Counted from the first letter of the stretch, positions 51,372-60,421 are shown. The stretch is DNA of 61,925 nucleotides from an uncultured Sphingomonadales bacterium (GCA_937898525.1 CALCBC010000127.1:1-61925), one strand, 5' to 3'. Numbers and translations: made by a program. The notes: a model not told the origin generated them from the sequence alone.

Positions 51372-51617
51372 TTACGGGCTGGTCGGCAGGTCTTCTTCGG
51401 CGTCGTTGTCGTTGATCGCGAACAGCACGGCGACGAGCACCGCGAGGCCGAGAACACCGAGCCAGACGTGCACGGAGTTCTCCCCGGTGAGCTCTTCGCC
51501 GTTCAGGCTGGAGCCCAAGCGTGCGCTGTCGATCGCAACCGGCGCGGCCTGCGCGACGGTGCTGCCCAGAACCATGGCTGCAGCGGCAGCGCTCACGATT
51601 AACTTACGCATCTTCAT
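51372..51617 (-). CDS. Small secreted protein with one membrane helix
   Basis: 81 residues: signal peptide ending VAQAAP (about 24-26), a 20-residue polar part (DSARLGSSLNGEELTGENSV), one helix (VWLGVLGLAVLVAVLFAI) and an acidic tail DNDAEEDL. Function unknown; seen in this form in several sphingomonads as far as I recall. Starts at the ATG at 51617, alternatively two codons later. Confidence 0.65.
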   Translation of the reverse strand: MKMRKLIVSAAAAAMVLGSTVAQAAPVAIDSARLGSSLNGEELTGENSVHVWLGVLGLAVLVAVLFAINDNDAEEDLPTSP

Positions 51618-51902
51618 CTCCAGGCCGTTGTTTCGCGTGGCGTTTTAAGCACATCGGAGCGTGTTGCAAGGTGTTTTAGGCCCCGTTTACGCTCCGTACC
51701 ATGACGCCGGATCGCTAAACCGGAGCTACTCGCCTAAGTTCCGCCGGGCAAGAGCATCTCGGCCAGTTAACCGCGCTCTGTTGCACGAATGATACAGAAG
51801 CCGTCGGAGGCGCTTGCCGAATCGAACTCCGCCGGGTTGTCTACATTCGCGCAGGCTCTTGATGCCGGCATTCACGAGGACATGCCCGGATGTCCCCTTC
51901 GA
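51618..51902. other. Intergenic region downstream of the kinase gene
   Basis: 285 bases, AT-richer than average near 51650-51740, holding the promoter of the small secreted protein. No gene, repeat or hairpin was recognised. Confidence 0.4.
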
Positions 51903-52709
51903 TTATCGCGAGCACGCGTTCCAGCGCAGGAGCGATAGGGCCCGGTCTTTGCCGGCTGCGGCCGCCCCGGACATCTCGATCGGCACCTCAGCCCGTACGA
52001 TGAGGCCCCGCCCCCTGCTCGAGATCGTCAGCAAGCCGCCGAATTCCTCGAGCCGCTGCCGCATGCCTTCGAGCCCGACGCCGGAGCGGGCCGCAGTCTC
52101 GCAGTCGTCGAGGCCGATTCCGTCGTCCTCGATCTCGAGGATCAGGCAGTCGTCGCGGAAGGCGAGGCGGACGACGGCCCGGCTCGCCCGGGCATGCTTG
52201 TGAACGTTGATCAGTGCTTCCTGGACGACCTTGTAAAGCTCGTGCTCGAGCTCGGGGGCGATCCTGAGGTCGAGTTCTTCGCACTCGAGGTCGACGCGGG
52301 TCTTCATTCGCGTCGACAGCCCCCTGATCAGCGCATGCAGCGCGACGATGAGTCCCTCGCTGTCGACGACAGGCGGATGCAGCAGGAAGCTGAGCGTCCG
52401 CAGGTCCTGCTGCGTCGCCGCGAGAATGGTCCGGACTTCGGAAAGGATCTCCTTCGCGGCCGGCGGGTCGACGAGGTCCTCGAGGCGCCGGAGCATCAGC
52501 CCGATCGCGACGAGGTCCTGCACGGTCGAGTCATGCATCTCGCGAGCGATGCGGCGGCGCTCGCGCTCGCGCGCCCGTTCCAGCTCCTCGCCCAGCCGCC
52601 GGACTTCCTCGCGAAGCTCCATGAGCTCCTCACCGTCTCCGAGCGCCATGCGCGCAAGCGAACGGGCGCGCTCGGTTCGCGGAGGCCGCGGGGCATCATT
52701 CGCGAGCAT
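51903..52709 (-). CDS. Soluble NarX-type sensor histidine kinase
   Basis: 268 residues from the ATG at 52709, chosen because GGAGGAGGGA lies just before it. No membrane helix or recognisable sensor domain: a coiled coil (ELREEVRRLGEELERARERERRR) leads into a HisKA_3 dimerisation part with the phospho-His in REMHDSTVQDL, then an HATPase domain with HELYKVVQEAL, DDGIGLDD, GVGLEGMRQRL and RGRGLIVRAEVP. Such kinases pair with NarL-type regulators; a matching regulator starts 361 bases away in the other direction. Confidence 0.85.
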   Translation of the reverse strand: MLANDAPRPPRTERARSLARMALGDGEELMELREEVRRLGEELERARERERRRIAREMHDSTVQDLVAIGLMLRRLEDLVDPPAAKEILSEVRTILAATQQDLRTLSFLLHPPVVDSEGLIVALHALIRGLSTRMKTRVDLECEELDLRIAPELEHELYKVVQEALINVHKHARASRAVVRLAFRDDCLILEIEDDGIGLDDCETAARSGVGLEGMRQRLEEFGGLLTISSRGRGLIVRAEVPIEMSGAAAAGKDRALSLLRWNACSR

Positions 52710-53070
52710 GAGGTCCCTCCTCCCGGAACGATCGCCGAGCGGCGAGCTTGTGCTCCCAAGCGACGGCATTTTCCAGCCAAAAGACGTGCCGAACAAGTCA
52801 TGCCGAAGGCTATGGCGTTAACAATTTGATCCTTCCGTGTGCCTCAGGCTCCCTAATGGTCGCAGCGGATTTGTTGCCGTGACACACTCCCGCGTTAACA
52901 TTTTCATCAAATGAGATTATCAACTATCAGGTCGAGGCTGCCTTCTTTCGAAACTGTCGCATGACGCGAATGGATGCATCCCCCCGACCGAAGATGCCCC
53001 GGCCGCGCCGATCCAGAAAATTCCGCCCCATTGCCGGGCTCGCCCCCGGACAGAGGTTTCACCGTAGTAC
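52710..53070. promoter_or_regulatory. Divergent control region of the two-component pair
   Basis: 361 bases between kinase and regulator, no gene. It has the nine-base direct repeat GCGTTAACA at 52815 and 52892, each followed by an AT-rich stretch. These may be binding sites for the regulator; no full CtrA or sigma-factor motif was found. Confidence 0.4.
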
Positions 53071-53751
53071 GTGGAAAAATTAGCGATGGTTGTCTCCAGA
53101 ACCGGTGGCCGCCCGAAGAAGCGGGTGATGCTCGCCGACGATCATGCGGTCGTCCGGCGGGGACTGAGGACGCTGATCGAGGGCGTCCCCGGCTGGGAAG
53201 TCGTTGCCGAAGCCGCCGACGGCACCGAAGCCGTTTCGCTTGCCCTCGAAACCAGACCCGACATCCTGATCATGGACCTGTCGATGCCCGGGCTCGGCGG
53301 AGTCGACGCCACGCTAGAGATCCGCAAGAAGTTGCCGGACGTCGAGATCCTGATCCTGACGATGCACGAGAGCGACCGGCTCGCCGGCCAGGCGCTGCGG
53401 GCCGGCGCGCGCGGCTACCTGCTCAAGGGCGAAAGCGAGGACAAGCTGCTGGAGGCGCTCGAGGCGCTGTCCCGTCATCAGCCCTATTTCTCACCCGGCG
53501 TCTCGGAAACGCTGCTGCAGGGCTACCTTCATTCCGAGCCATCCCACGACCTCAAGCAGCTGACCCCGCGGGAGCGGCAGATCGTCAAGCTGGTGGCCGA
53601 AGGTAAGTCCAACAAGACTATCGCGGCGATCCTCAAACTCAGCATCAAGACGGTCGAGACTCACCGCTCCTCCGCGATGCACAAGGTCGGCGCCAAGTCG
53701 GCGGCCGACCTGACGCTCTACGCGGCGCGCAACCACCTGGTCCAAATCTAG
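53071..53751 (+). CDS. NarL/LuxR-type response regulator
   Basis: 226 residues. Receiver with the phospho-Asp in ILIMDLSMPGLGG (about 74), Lys in GYLLKGESE, and a C-terminal LuxR HTH (LTPRERQIVKLVAEGKSNKTIAAILKLSIKTVETHRSSAMHKVG). It probably receives phosphate from the divergent kinase. The start is a GTG at 53071, or an ATG at 53086; neither has a strong ribosome-binding site. Target unknown; its position beside the ectoine operon raises, but does not prove, a link to salt stress. Confidence 0.85.
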   Translation: MEKLAMVVSRTGGRPKKRVMLADDHAVVRRGLRTLIEGVPGWEVVAEAADGTEAVSLALETRPDILIMDLSMPGLGGVDATLEIRKKLPDVEILILTMHESDRLAGQALRAGARGYLLKGESEDKLLEALEALSRHQPYFSPGVSETLLQGYLHSEPSHDLKQLTPRERQIVKLVAEGKSNKTIAAILKLSIKTVETHRSSAMHKVGAKSAADLTLYAARNHLVQI

Positions 53752-53767
53752 GCCACGCGCATTCGGG

Positions 53768-54268
53768 TCAGCTGGTCCGATCGGAGGTTCGGTCGATCGC
53801 GCCGGAATCGAGCAACGGCGCCGCGTCACTCGCGGCAATTCCGAGAATCTCGCCGAGACGCTCGAGCCCGGCCAGGATCATGGCCTGTTCCCAGCGCGGC
53901 AGGGCCGCAAATCCCTCACTGAAGCGCGCTTGCAACAGGTCCGGTGCCGATTCGACGGCCGCCAGACCCGCTTCGGTCGCGGTCAGATGGATCCGACGCT
54001 TGTCCTGCTCCCCCCGCTGCCGGGTGACCAGGCCGGCCGCCTCCAGCCTGTCGCAGATGTTGGTGATGGTCGCCTGCGAGAATTGCAGCGCAGCCGAAAG
54101 CTGGGTCGGCGTGGTCTCGCCGCGCTCGCCGATCTCCTGCAGGATCAGCAGCTGGGACGGCGTCAGGCCCGTCGCCGCAGCGAGCTGGCGGTTGCTGAGC
54201 TCCGACGCCCGGAGAACCCTCCGCAGCGCCCGCAAGGCGGGAATGGTCAGCGTCTCGGCCATCGGCAT
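53768..54268 (-). CDS. ectR: MarR family regulator of ectoine genes (EctR type)
   Basis: 166 residues with a MarR winged helix (ASELSNRQLAAATGLTPSQLLILQEIGERGETTPTQLSAAL, QFSQATITNICDRLEAAGLVTRQRGEQDKRRIHL). Divergent from ectA. EctR1 of methylotrophs is a MarR repressor of ect operons and is encoded in the same place, so the function is inferred by context and family. The inverted repeat at 54318-54338 between the two genes would be its operator and would let it also control its own gene. Confidence 0.85.
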   Translation of the reverse strand: MPMAETLTIPALRALRRVLRASELSNRQLAAATGLTPSQLLILQEIGERGETTPTQLSAALQFSQATITNICDRLEAAGLVTRQRGEQDKRRIHLTATEAGLAAVESAPDLLQARFSEGFAALPRWEQAMILAGLERLGEILGIAASDAAPLLDSGAIDRTSDRTS

Positions 54269-54317
54269 TGGCTAGCGCTCGTGCCCCGCCACGCCAAGCC
54301 TGTACGCGACCCGAAAT

Positions 54318-54338
54318 ATCATTCCATATCCGAATGAT
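54318..54338. promoter_or_regulatory. Inverted repeat, candidate EctR operator
   Basis: ATCATTC (54318-54324) and GAATGAT (54332-54338) are perfect reverse complements around seven bases, a 21-bp site fitting a MarR dimer, 50 bp from the ectR start and about 50 bp upstream of the proposed ectA promoter. Confidence 0.55.
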
Positions 54339-54387
54339 CTTCCTACCATAACGGAAGGAAACTGAGGGGAAATTCCGGCCAGCCCGG

Positions 54388-54415
54388 TTGCCATCCTCCC
54401 TGTAGTCCTTATATG
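54388..54415 (+). promoter_or_regulatory. Sigma-70-like promoter of the ectoine operon
   Basis: TTGCCA (54388-54393), a 16-base spacer and TATATG (54410-54415). Transcription would start near 54422, giving a leader of about 130 bases before ectA. Confidence 0.45.
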
Positions 54416-54552
54416 TGCGCCCCTCCAGCCAGAACGATGAACCTCACAGGGAAACCTTAGTTATTTCCGTTTCAGAACTACAAACTTCTCCGAAAGGCCC
54501 GGACAGACGCGGCGCAGCGAGTGGACGATCGGGCCACAATTCCCAACTCGCG

Positions 54553-55059
54553 TTGCTGCGCATGCCCAACGCCACAGACGGCCCTGCAGTGTCACGGCTG
54601 ATCGCCGCGTGCCCGCCGCTCGACGTCAACTCTGCCTACTGCAACCTCCTGCAGTGCACCGATTTCGCGGAAACATGCGTGCTGGCGGAACGGGCCGGAA
54701 GGATCGTCGGCTGGATCTCGGCATACCGTCCGCCAGCGTCGCCCGAGTGCCTGTTCGTGTGGCAGGTCGCGGTTGCCGACGAGGCGCGCGGCGACGGACT
54801 GGCGAGGCGGATGCTTGACGAACTCGTTTCGCGTCCTGCCGCCGCCGGAGCGGTGGCGCTCACCACGACCATCACCGCCAGCAACGTCGCCTCATGGTCG
54901 CTGTTCGAGGGGTTCGCCCGCCGTCACGGCGCCCGGCTCGAGCGCACGCCGCGCTTCGAGCGCGATACGCATTTTGCCGGCGCCCACGAAACCGAATGGC
55001 AGGCGCGCATTTCGCCCCTGCCGAAAGATCTCACGATAACACGGAGAGCCAGCTCATGA
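54553..55059 (+). CDS. ectA: L-2,4-diaminobutyrate acetyltransferase
   Basis: GNAT enzyme that acetylates 2,4-diaminobutyrate, step two of ectoine synthesis. Family markers: PPLDVNSAYCNLLQ, VWQVAVADEARGDGLARRML (acetyl-CoA site), TITASNVASWSLFEGFARR. Start is uncertain. A TTG at 54553 keeps the first beta strand (LLRMPNATDG) and is used here; an ATG at 54562 would cut it. The frame stays open to a GTG at 54415, but codons there are AT-rich at third positions and overlap the promoter, so that part looks like leader. Its stop overlaps ectB (ATGA). Confidence 0.9.
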   Translation: MLRMPNATDGPAVSRLIAACPPLDVNSAYCNLLQCTDFAETCVLAERAGRIVGWISAYRPPASPECLFVWQVAVADEARGDGLARRMLDELVSRPAAAGAVALTTTITASNVASWSLFEGFARRHGARLERTPRFERDTHFAGAHETEWQARISPLPKDLTITRRASS

Positions 55060-56357
55060 CCCAGTCACCCCGGCCCAGCACGGCCGCGCCCGAAACGGGC
55101 ATTTACGAGCGACGCGAATCCGCCGTGCGCAGCTATTCGCGCGCGATTCCCCGGCAATTCGAGCGCGCCGAAGGAGTCTGGCTGCACGATGCCAACGGCG
55201 GCCGCTACCTCGACTTCCTGTCGGGCTGCTCGTCGCTCAACTACGGCCACAACCACCCGGTGCTGAAACAGGCGCTGCTCGACTACATCGCGGCCGACGG
55301 GATTGCTCACGGGCTCGACCTGCACACCGACGCCAAGGCGCGTTTCCTCGAAGCTCTCGAGGCAGTGATTCTCGAACCGCGCGGGCTCGACTACCGGGCC
55401 ATGTTCACCGGCCCGACCGGCACCAACGCGGTCGAGGCGGCGATCAAGCTCGCGCGCAAGGTCACCGGGCGCGAGATGGTGATCGCGTTCACCAACGGTT
55501 TTCACGGCATGACGCTCGGCGCGCTTGCCTGCACCGGCAATGCGAGCAAGCGCGGCGGCGCAGGAGTTCCGCTGACCCACGTCGCTCACGAGCCCTACGA
55601 CGGCTACTTCGGTCCCGAGGTCGACACCGCCGCGCTGCTCGAACAGCGCCTGTCCGATCCCTCGAGCGGCCTCGATGCGCCCGCGGCGATCCTGGTCGAA
55701 ACCGTCCAGGGCGAAGGCGGCCTCAACGCGGCCTCGCCCGAGTGGCTGCGGGCCGTCGCGAGGATCGCCCGCGAGCACGGTGCCCTGCTGATCGTCGATG
55801 ACATCCAGGCCGGCTGCGGGCGGACGGGCAGCTTCTTCAGCTTCGAGGACATGGGCTTCACGCCCGACATCGTCACTCTGGCGAAATCGCTCTCGGGGAT
55901 GGGCCTTCCGTTCGCCCTGACGCTGTTCCGGCCCGAACTCGACGTGTGGTCGCCGGGCGAGCACAACGGCACCTTCCGTGGCAACAACCACGCCTTCGTG
56001 ACGGCCGAGGCCGCGATCCGGCATTTCTGGTCGACCCAGGATTTCCAGTCCAACATCGCGCGCCGCGGACAGATTCTCGAGGCGCGGCTCCAGCGCATCG
56101 CAAAGGAACATGGCCTCACCACCCGCGGCCGCGGAATGATGCGTGGCATCGACGTCGGCTCAGGCGAGGCCGCAAGCGCCGTGACCCGGTCCTGTTTCGC
56201 GCAGGGCCTGATCATCGAAACCAGTGGCGCACACGACGAAATCGTCAAGGTCCTCGCCCCGCTGGTGATCGATGACCAACTGCTCGGCACCGGGCTCGAC
56301 ATCCTCGAGCGGGCGATCCGCGCCGAACTGGCGGCGCCGCTCGGCGTCGCCGCCTGA
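55056..56357 (+). CDS. ectB: Diaminobutyrate-2-oxoglutarate transaminase
   Basis: PLP aminotransferase that makes 2,4-diaminobutyrate from aspartate semialdehyde, the first committed step. 433 residues: SGCSSLNYGHNHPVLKQ, GPTGTNAVEAAIKLAR, LVETVQGEGGLN, DDIQAGCGRTG and the PLP lysine in TLAKSLSGMG. The ATG at 55056 overlaps the ectA stop. Length and motifs fit EctB rather than other class III aminotransferases. Confidence 0.95.
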   Translation: MTQSPRPSTAAPETGIYERRESAVRSYSRAIPRQFERAEGVWLHDANGGRYLDFLSGCSSLNYGHNHPVLKQALLDYIAADGIAHGLDLHTDAKARFLEALEAVILEPRGLDYRAMFTGPTGTNAVEAAIKLARKVTGREMVIAFTNGFHGMTLGALACTGNASKRGGAGVPLTHVAHEPYDGYFGPEVDTAALLEQRLSDPSSGLDAPAAILVETVQGEGGLNAASPEWLRAVARIAREHGALLIVDDIQAGCGRTGSFFSFEDMGFTPDIVTLAKSLSGMGLPFALTLFRPELDVWSPGEHNGTFRGNNHAFVTAEAAIRHFWSTQDFQSNIARRGQILEARLQRIAKEHGLTTRGRGMMRGIDVGSGEAASAVTRSCFAQGLIIETSGAHDEIVKVLAPLVIDDQLLGTGLDILERAIRAELAAPLGVAA

Positions 56358-56379
56358 CCCCAAAAAGGAGACCGACGAC

Positions 56380-56784
56380 ATGATCATCCGCAAACTCAAG
56401 GACGTCCGCAAAAGCGACCGCAACGTGAAATCCGATGGCTGGGAGAGCGCGCGCTTCCTGCTCGAGGAAGACGGCATGGGGTTCTCGTTCCACCTCACCA
56501 CCCTGCGCGCCGGCAGCGAACTGAAGATGCACTACAAGCATCACCTCGAAGCCGTGCTGGTGCTCAAGGGTACGGGGACAATCGAGGATCTGGGGACGGG
56601 CGAGACGCACGAGCTCAAACCGGGCGTGCTCTACGCGCTCAACGAAAACGACCGCCACATCGTTCGCCCGGAGACCGACATCCTGACAGCCTGCGTGTTC
56701 AATCCGCCGGTGACGGGGAACGAAGTCCACGACGAGGACGGCGCCTATCCGGCGCCTCGCAAGTCGCCCGAACCGGTCAGCTAG
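56380..56784 (+). CDS. ectC: L-ectoine synthase
   Basis: Cupin enzyme that closes the ring of N-gamma-acetyl-diaminobutyrate to ectoine. 134 residues, ATG at 56380 with AAAGGAG ten bases ahead. The metal-ligand residues known from characterised EctC are at the expected places: Glu57 (HHLEAVLVLKG), Tyr85 (GVLYALN) and His93 (NDRHIVR). Cytoplasmic; 22 bases after ectB. Confidence 0.96.
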   Translation: MIIRKLKDVRKSDRNVKSDGWESARFLLEEDGMGFSFHLTTLRAGSELKMHYKHHLEAVLVLKGTGTIEDLGTGETHELKPGVLYALNENDRHIVRPETDILTACVFNPPVTGNEVHDEDGAYPAPRKSPEPVS

Positions 56785-56796
56785 ACGAGCTCGAGG

Positions 56797-57714
56797 ATGA
56801 CCCAGGATCTTTACCCGTCACGCCGGGCGGCAAATCCCGACGCCCTGCCACGCCTCGATCCGGTGGCCTGGCGCGAGTGGTGCGAGGACGCACCGCTTGC
56901 CAGGGAGCAGGTCGAGCACTTCGATCGCCACGGCTACCTGGTGCTCGACAACGTCTTCAGCGCGACCGAGCTCGAGGCACTGCAGGACGAGACCCGTTGC
57001 CTGCTGGCAGACCCGACGGCGCTCGATCCCGAGACCGTGATCACCGAGCCCGGCAGCGACGAAATCCGCTCGATCTTCGCGATACACGAGCAGAACCGGC
57101 TGATGGCCCGGGTTGCGGCCGACGAACGCCTTGCCGGCGTCGCCGCGTTCCTGCTCGATGACGAAGTCTACGTCCACCAGTCGCGGCTCAACTACAAGCC
57201 CGGTTTCAGAGGCAAGGAGTTCTACTGGCACTCCGATTTCGAAACCTGGCACACCGAGGACGGCATGCCGCGCATGCGGGCGCTGTCGATGTCGGTGCTG
57301 CTGGCCGAAAACACGCCTTACAACGGCCCGCTGATGATGATCCCGGGCTCGCACAGGACGTTCATCACCTGCGTTGGCGAGACGCCCGACGATCATTACC
57401 GCCAGTCGCTCAAGAAGCAGGAATACGGCGTTCCCGACGAGCTCAGCCTCGCAGTGCTGGCGCACAAGCACGGCATCGTCGCGCCCACCGGCCAGCCCGG
57501 CACCGTCATCGTGTTCGACTGCAACACCATGCACGGCTCGAACGGCAACATCACGCCGTTCCCCCGCTCCAATGCGTTCCTCGTCTACAACGCGGTCTCG
57601 AACCGCCTCGAGAAGCCGTTCGGCGCCGATAAGCCGCGCCCCGAGTTCATCGCCGCGCGCGAGGTCCGGCCCATCTCTCCCCACCGGGGACTGATCGACA
57701 AGGCGGCCGCCTGA
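56797..57714 (+). CDS. ectD: Ectoine hydroxylase
   Basis: Fe(II)/2-oxoglutarate dioxygenase that turns ectoine into 5-hydroxyectoine. 305 residues with the EctD signature FYWHSDFETWHTEDGMPRMR, which supplies iron ligands His145 and Asp147; the third ligand is His246 in NTMHGSNGN. ATG at 56797 follows GAGG closely, 12 bases after ectC. 5-hydroxyectoine protects against heat and desiccation as well as salt. Confidence 0.96.
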   Translation: MTQDLYPSRRAANPDALPRLDPVAWREWCEDAPLAREQVEHFDRHGYLVLDNVFSATELEALQDETRCLLADPTALDPETVITEPGSDEIRSIFAIHEQNRLMARVAADERLAGVAAFLLDDEVYVHQSRLNYKPGFRGKEFYWHSDFETWHTEDGMPRMRALSMSVLLAENTPYNGPLMMIPGSHRTFITCVGETPDDHYRQSLKKQEYGVPDELSLAVLAHKHGIVAPTGQPGTVIVFDCNTMHGSNGNITPFPRSNAFLVYNAVSNRLEKPFGADKPRPEFIAAREVRPISPHRGLIDKAAA

Positions 57715-59147
57715 TGGGGGAGCACAGCGTAGAGAAGATCGGCGGCACCTCGATGGCCGCAACCTCGACCCTGTTCGACAACGTGCTGATAGCCGGCCGA
57801 AGCGGCGACGACCTCTACCAGCGGATATTCGTGGTCTCGGCCTACGCCGGGATGACCAACCTGCTGCTCGAGCACAAGAATTCGGGCGAGCCGGGCGTCT
57901 ACACCCATTTCGTGCGCGGCGAGCCCGAATGGCGCGATGCGCTCGAGCGGGTGCGGGAGGCCATGTGCGAGCGCAATGCCAGCATGTTCGCCCGCAGCGA
58001 AAGCCTCGTACATGCCGACCGCTTCGTGCACCGCCGCATCGAGGCGCTCAACGCCTGCCTCGACGATCTCGACCGGCTGCGGGCGCACAAGCGTTTCAGC
58101 CTCAAGGATCAGCTGGTCACGGTGCGCGAGATGCTCGCCGGCCTTGGCGAGGCGCACAGCGCCCATTCGACCGCGCTGCTGCTGCGCGACCGCGGGGTGA
58201 ACGCGGTGTTCGTCGACCTGACGGTGTGGAGCGAAGAGGACAAGGTCAGTCTCGACCAGCGCATCCTCGATGCGCTCGCGACGATCGATCTCTCGCGGCA
58301 GATGCCGATCGTGACCGGCTACGCCGGGTGCGAGGGGGGCATGGTCCGGCGCTACGCGCGCGGATACTCCGAGATGACCTTCTCGCGCATCGCGGTGCTT
58401 ACCCAGGCCAGCCGGGCGATCATTCACAAGGAATTCCACCTTTCGAGCGCGGACCCCAGGCTCGTTGGAGAGGATCGCGCGCAGAAGATCGGCCGGACCA
58501 ACTACGACGTCGCCGACCAGCTCGCCAATCTCGGCATGGAAGCGATTCACCCTCGGGCGGGGCGCGGCCTCCGTCAGGCGGCCATTCCGCTGTGCGTGCG
58601 CAACACTTTCGACCGCGAAGACGAGGGCACGCTGATCTGCGCCGACTATGTCTCCGATCGTCCGCGAGTCGAGATCGTCTCCGGCGTCCGCGAGCTGCAC
58701 GCGCTGCAATTCTTCGAGCAGGACATGGTCGGCGAGAAGGGGTTCGACAGCGCCATTCTCGAAACGCTCGCCCGGCACGGCGCATGGATCGTCAGCAAGT
58801 CGTCCAACGCCAACACGATCACCCACTACCTGACCGGCAGTCCGGAAACGATCGCCCGCGTGGTCGCGGACCTCGACAAGGCCTATCCGGCGGCAACCGT
58901 CTCGGCCCAGCCGGTGGCGATGATCGCCGCGATCGGGAGCGATATCTCGGAGCCCGGCGTCGTGCCCCGGGCGCTGCGCGCGCTCGACGACGCCGGGGTG
59001 CTGACACTCGCGGTCCAGCACCAGATCCGCAATGTCGACGTCCAGTTCATCGTCGAGCGCGGCGACTTCGAGCGCGGCGTGCGCGCGCTGCATGCCGCGC
59101 TGGTCGAGGACTCGGTACCCGCGGGCAAGGGCCGCGCGGCCGCCTGA
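57714..59147 (+). CDS. ask_ect: Aspartate kinase of the ectoine cluster
   Basis: 477 residues starting one base inside the ectD stop (TGATG). EKIGGTS near the N-terminus (K-x-G-G-T-S), VVSAYAGMTN, and the C-terminal ACT-like regulatory part (MIAAIGSDISEPGVVPRALRALDDAGV). Such specialised aspartokinases sit at the end of ect operons and supply aspartyl phosphate; they are believed to be less feedback-inhibited. No asd gene is here, so aspartate semialdehyde dehydrogenase must come from elsewhere. Confidence 0.93.
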   Translation: MGEHSVEKIGGTSMAATSTLFDNVLIAGRSGDDLYQRIFVVSAYAGMTNLLLEHKNSGEPGVYTHFVRGEPEWRDALERVREAMCERNASMFARSESLVHADRFVHRRIEALNACLDDLDRLRAHKRFSLKDQLVTVREMLAGLGEAHSAHSTALLLRDRGVNAVFVDLTVWSEEDKVSLDQRILDALATIDLSRQMPIVTGYAGCEGGMVRRYARGYSEMTFSRIAVLTQASRAIIHKEFHLSSADPRLVGEDRAQKIGRTNYDVADQLANLGMEAIHPRAGRGLRQAAIPLCVRNTFDREDEGTLICADYVSDRPRVEIVSGVRELHALQFFEQDMVGEKGFDSAILETLARHGAWIVSKSSNANTITHYLTGSPETIARVVADLDKAYPAATVSAQPVAMIAAIGSDISEPGVVPRALRALDDAGVLTLAVQHQIRNVDVQFIVERGDFERGVRALHAALVEDSVPAGKGRAAA

Positions 59148-59182
59148 GCCGGAACGATGTCGCGGCTCGCCATTATCCCAAT

Positions 59183-60421
59183 GTGCTGAGCGCAATCGCC
59201 CCGGTCCGCAGCCTGCTGCTCGCCATCTTCATGCTGATGGCGGGCAGCGGCTTCATGGCGACGCTGATCGCCGTCCGCCTCGAGCGCGCAGGCAGCCCCG
59301 CCCTGGCGGTGGGGGCGGTCGGCACGGCCTATTTCGCCGGCCTCGTGATCGGCTCGATCCGGGCGGGTCGGCTCGTCTCGCGCGTCGGCCACATCCGGGC
59401 GTTCGCCGCGTTCGTCTCGCTGTTCTCGGCGAGCACGCTGAGCTACGCGATCTACCAGGACCCGCTGTTCTGGGCCACGCTGCGGCTGGTCGACGGCTTC
59501 TGCATCGCGGGCGTCTACATCTGCCTCGAAAGCTGGCTCAACGAGCGTGCGGAGAGCAACGCGCGCGGCACCGTGCTCGCCGGCTACATGATCGCGCTCT
59601 ACACCGGCCAGGCGCTCGGGCAGTACCTCTTGAACATCGGCGATACCAGGCCGTCGCTGCCGTTTCTCGCCGCCTCGATCCTGATCTCGCTGTCGGCCAT
59701 TCCGGTGGCCCTCACGCGCATCGCCGCCCCTCCGCTCGATGACATCGACACCCTGCCGATCCGGTCTCTCTACGGGGTCTCGCCGCTCGGCGTCGTGGGC
59801 GCCACGGTAACCGGCCTGATGCTCGGCGCGTTCTACGCTCTCGGAGCGGTCTACGCCCGGCGGATCGGGATGGAGCTCGCGGCCGTCGCCGTGTTCATGA
59901 GCACGGTGATCTTCGGCGGCGTCGCGCTGCAGTGGCCGCTCGGGCTGCTGTCCGACCGTTTCGACCGCCGAAGGGTGATCGTCCTCGCTTTCGCCGGCGC
60001 GCTGGCCGCCGGGGGAGCGATCGCCCTGATCGACACCCCGGGCTGGCCGCTGCTGGCCTTCGCCGCGCTCTTCGGCGGCTTAAGTTTCGCGCTCTACCCG
60101 CTGTGCGTGGCGCACGCCAACGACAGGCTGCCCGCGGAACAGCGGGTCTCGGCCAGCGGCAGCCTCGTGCTCGTCTATTCGGCCGGCGCCGCCGCCGGTC
60201 CCCTCGCCGCGGCAGGCGCGATGACGGTGGCGGGCACACCCGGCCTGTTCCTGTTCATCGCCGCCTGTGCGGGCGGTGCGCTGCTGTTCGGCTTTTGGCG
60301 CCAGGCCGCCACGCTGCCGGTGCCGGCTCCCGACCAGAGCAGCTACCAGATTCTCCCGCGCACCACGCCGATGTCCGCTTCGCTGGACCCGCTCGCACAC
60401 GACCCTGAGGAGGCCACATGA
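59183..60421 (+). CDS. Major facilitator transporter (YcaD-like)
   Basis: 412 residues with 12 hydrophobic segments, GTG start at 59183 (LSAIAPVRSLLLAIFML). An ESWLNERAESNARGTVLAGYM segment fits the YcaD/YfkF-like group. It lies 36 bases after ask and overlaps the next transporter (ATGA). Its substrate is not known; in this context export of excess ectoine or uptake of a precursor is possible. A short decoy frame from an ATG at 59157 overlaps the start; the larger plus-strand frame over ask is a shadow. Confidence 0.82.
   Translation: MLSAIAPVRSLLLAIFMLMAGSGFMATLIAVRLERAGSPALAVGAVGTAYFAGLVIGSIRAGRLVSRVGHIRAFAAFVSLFSASTLSYAIYQDPLFWATLRLVDGFCIAGVYICLESWLNERAESNARGTVLAGYMIALYTGQALGQYLLNIGDTRPSLPFLAASILISLSAIPVALTRIAAPPLDDIDTLPIRSLYGVSPLGVVGATVTGLMLGAFYALGAVYARRIGMELAAVAVFMSTVIFGGVALQWPLGLLSDRFDRRRVIVLAFAGALAAGGAIALIDTPGWPLLAFAALFGGLSFALYPLCVAHANDRLPAEQRVSASGSLVLVYSAGAAAGPLAAAGAMTVAGTPGLFLFIAACAGGALLFGFWRQAATLPVPAPDQSSYQILPRTTPMSASLDPLAHDPEEAT

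Noticed and set aside
52815..52900. CtrA-type sites in the kinase/regulator intergenic region
   Set aside because: The TTAA parts lack the seven-base spacing of a TTAA-N7-TTAA site.
54437..54460. Short ATG frame (MNLTGKP) in the ectA leader
   Set aside because: Eight codons including the stop, with no ribosome-binding site; no sign of attenuation.
57929..59150. Long plus-frame extension of the first transporter over ask
   Set aside because: The N-terminal part is out-of-frame ask sequence; the membrane protein begins near 59183.
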